Assembly (NCBI GenBank): GCA_016713225.1
Contig: JADJPO010000003.1
Coordinates: 124,001 to 188,000 of the forward strand
DNA: 64,000 bases
Source: Kineosporiaceae bacterium
GTDB lineage: Bacteria > Actinomycetota > Actinomycetes > Actinomycetales > Kineosporiaceae
Direction of reading: 5' to 3'
A program made the position numbers and the translations under genes. Every line of letters starts with the position of its first letter. Within the stretch, counting starts at the first letter, position 1. The notes under the pieces were generated by a model. The model saw nothing but the letters and a program-made list of their open reading frames with translations. It made no database searches and had not been told where the DNA came from. Below are positions 60,334 through 64,000 of the stretch, piece after piece.

Positions 60334-60360
60334 GGCCGGCTCCCGTGGGGGGAACCGGCC
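60334..60360 (+). terminator. Bidirectional hairpin between thiL and rpmB
   Basis: GGCCGGCTCCC (60334-60344) pairs with GGGAACCGGCC (60350-60360), one mismatch, between two convergent genes. Confidence 0.7.
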
Positions 60361-60385
60361 TCGACTGGTGCGGGGAAGGTGCGCC

Positions 60386-60571
60386 TCAGCGCGTGACCTT
60401 GCCCGCCTTGATGCAGGACGTGCAGACGTTGAGCCGCTTCGGTGCGCCACCGACCAGCGCCCGCACCCGCTGGATGTTCGGGTTCCAGCGGCGCTTGGTG
60501 CGCCGGTGCGAGTGCGAGATGTTGTGACCGAAGCCCGGCCCCTTGCCGCAGACGTCGCAGTTGGCAGCCAC
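60386..60571 (-). CDS. rpmB: 50S ribosomal protein L28, zinc-binding form
   Basis: 61 residues. MAANCDVCGKGPGFGHNISH and CTSCIKAGKVTR give two CxxC pairs, the C+ (zinc ribbon) version of L28. SHSHRRTKRRWNPNIQRVRA is the conserved core. Actinomycetes with paired C+ and C- L28 genes switch under zinc starvation through Zur. AGGAGAT precedes the ATG. Confidence 0.97.
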   Translation of the reverse strand: MAANCDVCGKGPGFGHNISHSHRRTKRRWNPNIQRVRALVGGAPKRLNVCTSCIKAGKVTR

Positions 60572-60685
60572 GGGTAGATCTCCTGAAGTCTCGAAGCAGA
60601 ACTGAACGGGCGGGCGGTCCGCTAGAGGGTATCGGACCAGCTCGCCGGAACGGTAATCGTGTCACCTCCAGCGCCCCGAGCTGTT

Positions 60686-60734
60686 GGTGATCATGTAATC
60701 CGTGCCCACTCCGTGCACGGATTACATGATCACC
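60686..60734 (+). repeat. 49-bp palindromic repeat (copy 4)
   Basis: GGTGATCATGTAATCCGTGC (60686-60705) is exactly inverted at 60715-60734, loop 9 bp. It lies between the divergent rpmB and DAK2 genes, so it is not a terminator there. Its right arm ends 26 bp before the DAK2 -10 box. Confidence 0.9.
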
Positions 60735-60759
60735 GAGGGTGGGGGGTGGGGGGAGCCAG

Positions 60760-60765
60760 TAGCCT
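60760..60765 (+). promoter_or_regulatory. -10 box of the DAK2 gene (leaderless)
   Basis: TAGCCT ends seven bases before the ATG at 60773, with no ribosome site between, matching the actinobacterial leaderless pattern. Confidence 0.5.
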
Positions 60766-60772
60766 GCCGAGC

Positions 60773-62398
60773 ATGCTGCAGGCGATCGATGCCCGCTCGG
60801 CCCGCCACTGGGCCTTGACGGCACTCGCTGCGCTCGCCGAGGCCCGTGAGGAGCTGGATGCCCTCAACGTCTACCCGGTGCCGGACGGCGACACCGGCAC
60901 CAATCTCTACCTGACCATCGAGGCGGCCGTCGACGCGGTGGCCACCCTGCCGCCGGAGGCAGATGTCCGGGCGGTGATCGCCGCCTTCGCCCACGGTGCG
61001 CTGATGGGCGCGCGGGGCAACTCGGGCATCATCGCCGCCCAGCTGCTGCGGGGGTGGTCGGAGGTACTGGCCGAGCACGAGGTGCTGGACGGCGCGGCCG
61101 CCAAACAGGCGGTCCGGCGGGCCGACGAACAGGCCTGGCGAGCGGTCGCCGACCCGGTCGAGGGCACCATCCTGTCGGTCAGTCGCGCCGCCGCGGCCGC
61201 CGCTGAGGCGGCTCCCGACGATCTGCCCCATGTGGTGAGCGCGATCGTCACCGCCGCGCGTGAGGCGCTGGCGCGAACCCCCGAGCAGCTCGAGGTGCTG
61301 CGCCGGGCCGGGGTGGTCGATGCCGGGGGAAAGGGCTACCTCGTGGTCCTCGAGGCGTTGGAGGACCTGGTGCACCGCCGCGGCGGCAGGACCCGCGGGC
61401 GGCGTCAGGGTGGCTCCCACCGCAGCGCAGCGCCGCGTCCGGTGCCCGCGTCGCTGCCGGTGACCGACGAGCTGCGCCCCGGCGGACCCGCCTACGAGGT
61501 GATGTTCCTGCTCGACGCCGATGATGCCGCGATCGACGACGTCCGGGCTCGCCTCGCCCGGCTGGGCGACAGCCTGGTCGTGGTCGGTGGGGACCGGCTC
61601 TGGCACATCCACGTGCACACCGACGATCCGGGTGCGGCGGTCGAGGTCGGCATCGCGGCAGGCCGCCCGCACCGGGTGCGGATCGCCCATTTCGCCGACC
61701 AGACCGCCCGGGCCACCGATCGTCGTGGTGGCGGGGTGGGGTTGGTCGCCTGCGCCGCGGGACCCGGGCTGGCCCGGTTGTTCGCCGAGGTCGGCGCGGT
61801 GGTGGTCGAGTGCGGGACGCGGCGTCGTCCCTCGACGGCCCAGATCCTCGAGGCGATCCGGGCCGCGCAGGCGGTCGCGGACGCCGTGGTGGTGCTGCCC
61901 AACGACGGCGACACCCTGGCGGTGGCCCAGGCGGCCGCCAGCAGCGCCCGCTCCGGCGGGGCACGGGTGAGCGTGTTGCCGACCCGGGCCCAGGTGCAGG
62001 GCCTGGCTGCGGCGGCGGTCCACGATCGGCTGCGTTCGGTGGACGACGACGTGGTGAGCATGTCCGCCGCGGCGGGGGCCACCCGAGACGGCGCGCTGAC
62101 CCTGGCGGTGCGCGAGGCGCTGACCACGGGCGGGGTGTGTCGCCCCGGTGACGTGCTGGGCATCGTGGCCGGTGACATCGTGGTGGTCGGCGCCGAGCTG
62201 GTCGAGGTGGGGGGCGCCGTCCTGGAACGGCTGCTGACCGGAGGTGGGGAACTGGTGAGCCTGGTGGTGGGCGAGGACGCGCCGCCACACGTGGCGCCCG
62301 CGCTGGCGGCGCTGGTGCGTCGCGGCCACCCGGGGGTGGAGGTCGTGGTGCTCGACGGTGGCCAGCCGAGGTACCCGATCCTCATCGGAGTGGAGTGA
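60773..62398 (+). CDS. DAK2/FakA-type kinase-domain protein
   Basis: 541 residues. N-terminal DhaL/DAK2 domain: NVYPVPDGDTGTNLYLTIEA, GALMGARGNSGIIAAQLLRG and the C-terminal side VVDAGGKGYLVVLEALED. The rest has the FakA middle and C-terminal pattern, including VMFLLDADDAAIDDVRARL, RLWHIHVHTDDPGAAVEVG and VVLPNDGDTLAVAQAAA. FakA phosphorylates fatty acids held by FakB/DegV proteins. No fakB is in view. It stands directly before recG, as in most Gram-positive bacteria. Confidence 0.9.
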   Translation: MLQAIDARSARHWALTALAALAEAREELDALNVYPVPDGDTGTNLYLTIEAAVDAVATLPPEADVRAVIAAFAHGALMGARGNSGIIAAQLLRGWSEVLAEHEVLDGAAAKQAVRRADEQAWRAVADPVEGTILSVSRAAAAAAEAAPDDLPHVVSAIVTAAREALARTPEQLEVLRRAGVVDAGGKGYLVVLEALEDLVHRRGGRTRGRRQGGSHRSAAPRPVPASLPVTDELRPGGPAYEVMFLLDADDAAIDDVRARLARLGDSLVVVGGDRLWHIHVHTDDPGAAVEVGIAAGRPHRVRIAHFADQTARATDRRGGGVGLVACAAGPGLARLFAEVGAVVVECGTRRRPSTAQILEAIRAAQAVADAVVVLPNDGDTLAVAQAAASSARSGGARVSVLPTRAQVQGLAAAAVHDRLRSVDDDVVSMSAAAGATRDGALTLAVREALTTGGVCRPGDVLGIVAGDIVVVGAELVEVGGAVLERLLTGGGELVSLVVGEDAPPHVAPALAALVRRGHPGVEVVVLDGGQPRYPILIGVE

Positions 62399-62404
62399 GA
62401 TCCC

Positions 62405-64000
62405 TTGTCGCTGAAGCTGTCCGACCCGCTCGGCCCGGTGCTGGGACTGCGCAGTGCCAAGCTGCTGGAGGCCCAGCTCGAGCTGCGCACCGTCGGTGAC
62501 CTGTTGCGCCATTTCCCGCGGCGCTACGAGCGGTACGGCCAGCTGACCACGATCGCCGACCTGCCCGACGGGGTGGAGGTCTCGTTGGTCGCCGAGGTGG
62601 TCAGCGCCGAGCTGGTCGAGATGCGTCAGCGCAAGGGATATCTGCTCAAGGTGGTGGTCACCGACGGCGAGGACCGGCTGCCCATGACGTTCTTCCAGGG
62701 GTGGCGGCTGAAGTCCGCGTTCTCCGTGGGGCGGCGGATGCTGTTCTCGGGCACCGTGTCGATGTTCCGCAATCAGCGTCAGCTGACCCACCCGAAGTGG
62801 ACCCCGCTCGAGACCGACGGCTTCACCGAGGCCGACGCGCAACGCCCGATCCCGGTGTACCCGGCCACCGCCAAGGTCGCTCAGCACCAGATCCGCACCA
62901 GTGTCGGCATGGTGCTGGACATCCTCGCCCCGGTGGACGACCCGCTGCCCGAGTCGGTGCGACAGCGGATGCGGTTGATGGAGTTGGGCGACGCGCTGCG
63001 GGTGGTGCACCGCCCCTCGACCGATGCCGCGGGCTACTCGGCGCTGCGCCGGTTCATCTACGAGGAGGCGTTCGTGCTGCAGGTGGCGCTGGCCCGGCGC
63101 CGGCACGAGGCCGCCCAGTTCCCGGCGACGCCGCGCCCGGCGGTTCAGGGCGGCATCCTGGACGCCTTCGACATCTCGTTGCCCTTCACCCTCACCGAGG
63201 GCCAGATGCAGGTGGGCCGCCAGATCAGTGACGACCTGGCCCGCTCCCACCCGATGCACCGGCTGTTGCAGGGCGAGGTGGGCTCGGGTAAGACCCTCGT
63301 GGCGTTGCGGGCGATGCTCACGGTGGTCGACACCGGCGGCCAGGCGGCGTTGCTGGCGCCGACGGAAGTGCTTGCGGCACAGCACTTCCGATCGATCTCG
63401 GCGATGCTGGGGGACATCGGTCAGGGGGGACTGTTCGGTGGTGACACCTCGACCCGGGTGGTGCTGCTGACCGGGTCGATGCCGACCGCGGCCCGCCGGG
63501 CGGCGTTGCTGCAGATCGCCTCCGGCGAGGCGGGGATCGTGATCGGCACCCATGCCCTGCTGCAGCGCCAGGTCAGTTTCGCCGATCTGGCGCTGGCCGT
63601 GGTCGACGAACAGCACCGGTTCGGCGTCGAACAGCGGGACATGTTGCGCGACAAGGGACGCCAGACGCCGCACCTGTTGGTGATGACCGCGACCCCGATC
63701 CCGCGGACCGTGGCCATGACCGTGTTCGGTGACCTCGAGACCTCGGTGTTGCTGGAGGTGCCAGCGGGTCGTTCCGAGGTGGTCACCCACGTGGTCGATC
63801 TGGCCACCAATCCGGATTGGTACCAACGGATCTGGTTCCGGTTGCGCGAAGAGGTCGAGAACGGCCACCAGGCCTACGTGGTGTGCCCGCGCATCGAGGT
63901 CGGCGAGGACGACGGGCCGTTGCGTCCCGAGGACGCCCCGGCCGGGGACGGGTTGTTCCCCGAGGAGGAGGAGGCCCCGCAGCGCCCGCTGCGCGCCGTC
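62405..64000 (+). CDS. recG: ATP-dependent DNA helicase RecG (3' end outside window)
   Basis: 532 codons are open from a TTG at 62405 to the window edge. The N-terminal wedge/OB domain (LKLSDPLGPVLGLRSAKLLE, LLRHFPRRYERYGQL) is followed by helicase motif I LLQGEVGSGKTLVALRAML, LLAPTEVLAAQHF (Ia), the DEQH box VVDEQHRFGVEQRD and motif III VMTATPIPRTVAMT. RecG regresses stalled forks and processes Holliday junctions. A short acidic insert near the window end (EDDGPLRPEDAPAGDGLFPE) is typical of the actinobacterial form. The gene is 6 bp after the DAK2 stop. Confidence 0.95.
   Translation, partial: MSLKLSDPLGPVLGLRSAKLLEAQLELRTVGDLLRHFPRRYERYGQLTTIADLPDGVEVSLVAEVVSAELVEMRQRKGYLLKVVVTDGEDRLPMTFFQGWRLKSAFSVGRRMLFSGTVSMFRNQRQLTHPKWTPLETDGFTEADAQRPIPVYPATAKVAQHQIRTSVGMVLDILAPVDDPLPESVRQRMRLMELGDALRVVHRPSTDAAGYSALRRFIYEEAFVLQVALARRRHEAAQFPATPRPAVQGGILDAFDISLPFTLTEGQMQVGRQISDDLARSHPMHRLLQGEVGSGKTLVALRAMLTVVDTGGQAALLAPTEVLAAQHFRSISAMLGDIGQGGLFGGDTSTRVVLLTGSMPTAARRAALLQIASGEAGIVIGTHALLQRQVSFADLALAVVDEQHRFGVEQRDMLRDKGRQTPHLLVMTATPIPRTVAMTVFGDLETSVLLEVPAGRSEVVTHVVDLATNPDWYQRIWFRLREEVENGHQAYVVCPRIEVGEDDGPLRPEDAPAGDGLFPEEEEAPQRPLRAV

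Noticed and set aside
60722..63868. A 1048-codon minus-strand open frame across the DAK2 and recG genes
   Set aside because: Composition is typical of an antisense shadow (very His/Gln/Arg/Gly-rich), and the plus strand carries two complete conserved families with correct motifs.

Overview
The window is high-GC DNA with GTG/TTG starts, many apparently leaderless genes, a zinc-ribbon L28, an HU protein with a histone-H1-like tail, an NdgR-type regulator next to leuCD, and a leuC-leuD-hup-murA-cofC-ddl-thiL-rpmB-recG gene order. All of this points to the chromosome of an actinomycete (Actinomycetota). The species cannot be named from sequence alone; something near the Kineosporiales/Micrococcales is a guess.

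Region 1 (1-10.4 kb) is a bacterial microcompartment (BMC) operon of the RMM (Rhodococcus/Mycobacterium microcompartment, aminoacetone / 1-amino-2-propanol) type. It encodes a PLP phospho-lyase of the class III aminotransferase fold, a CoA-acylating aldehyde dehydrogenase with a C-terminal encapsulation-type helix, two BMC-T trimers, one BMC-P pentamer, one BMC-H hexamer, a small helical protein, an amino-alcohol kinase, a short-chain dehydrogenase and a GntR/HutC regulator. A divergent APC permease and a truncated acetamidase/formamidase gene lie upstream. An 8-bp-arm inverted repeat overlaps the likely leaderless promoter.

Region 2 (10.4-20.8 kb) has a nuclease-fold/AbiEi-like gene flanked by two 115-bp direct repeats, then glpK, a CbiX-like chelatase, a cupin, a LysR/EamA divergent pair, ilvD and a GGDEF-EAL protein.

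Region 3 (20.8-37.4 kb) is the branched-chain amino acid and serine region: ilvB-ilvN-ilvC, serA, ggt, a Ktr potassium system, leuB, ilvE, a chemoreceptor-like gene, a Usp protein and cimA. Both ilvB and cimA are preceded by a short leader peptide rich in branched-chain codons plus a terminator hairpin. The two leaders share one layout, which implies coordinated transcription attenuation. The stretch 21.6-33.6 kb carries many single-base frameshifts, several in compensating pairs. Sequencing or consensus error is the simplest explanation.

Region 4 (37.4-47.1 kb) holds a palindrome-rich intergenic region, an XRE regulator/membrane protein pair with twin operators, a FAH-family hydrolase, PspC, gltX, a CPBP protease, a HAD phosphatase, tRNA-Gln(CTG) and tRNA-Glu(CTC), and two secreted proteins.

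Region 5 (47.2-64 kb) is a conserved housekeeping block: ndgR/leuC/leuD, hup, murA, an AraC/VOC pair, cofC fused to a cold-shock-like domain, plsC, a metB-type gene, ddl, a DUF3515 lipoprotein, a stand-alone Lrp ligand domain, thiL, rpmB, a DAK2/FakA kinase and the start of recG. Four copies of a GATC-containing palindromic repeat (GGTGATCATG[C/T]AATCCGTGCAC) are scattered in intergenic gaps from 23 to 61 kb.
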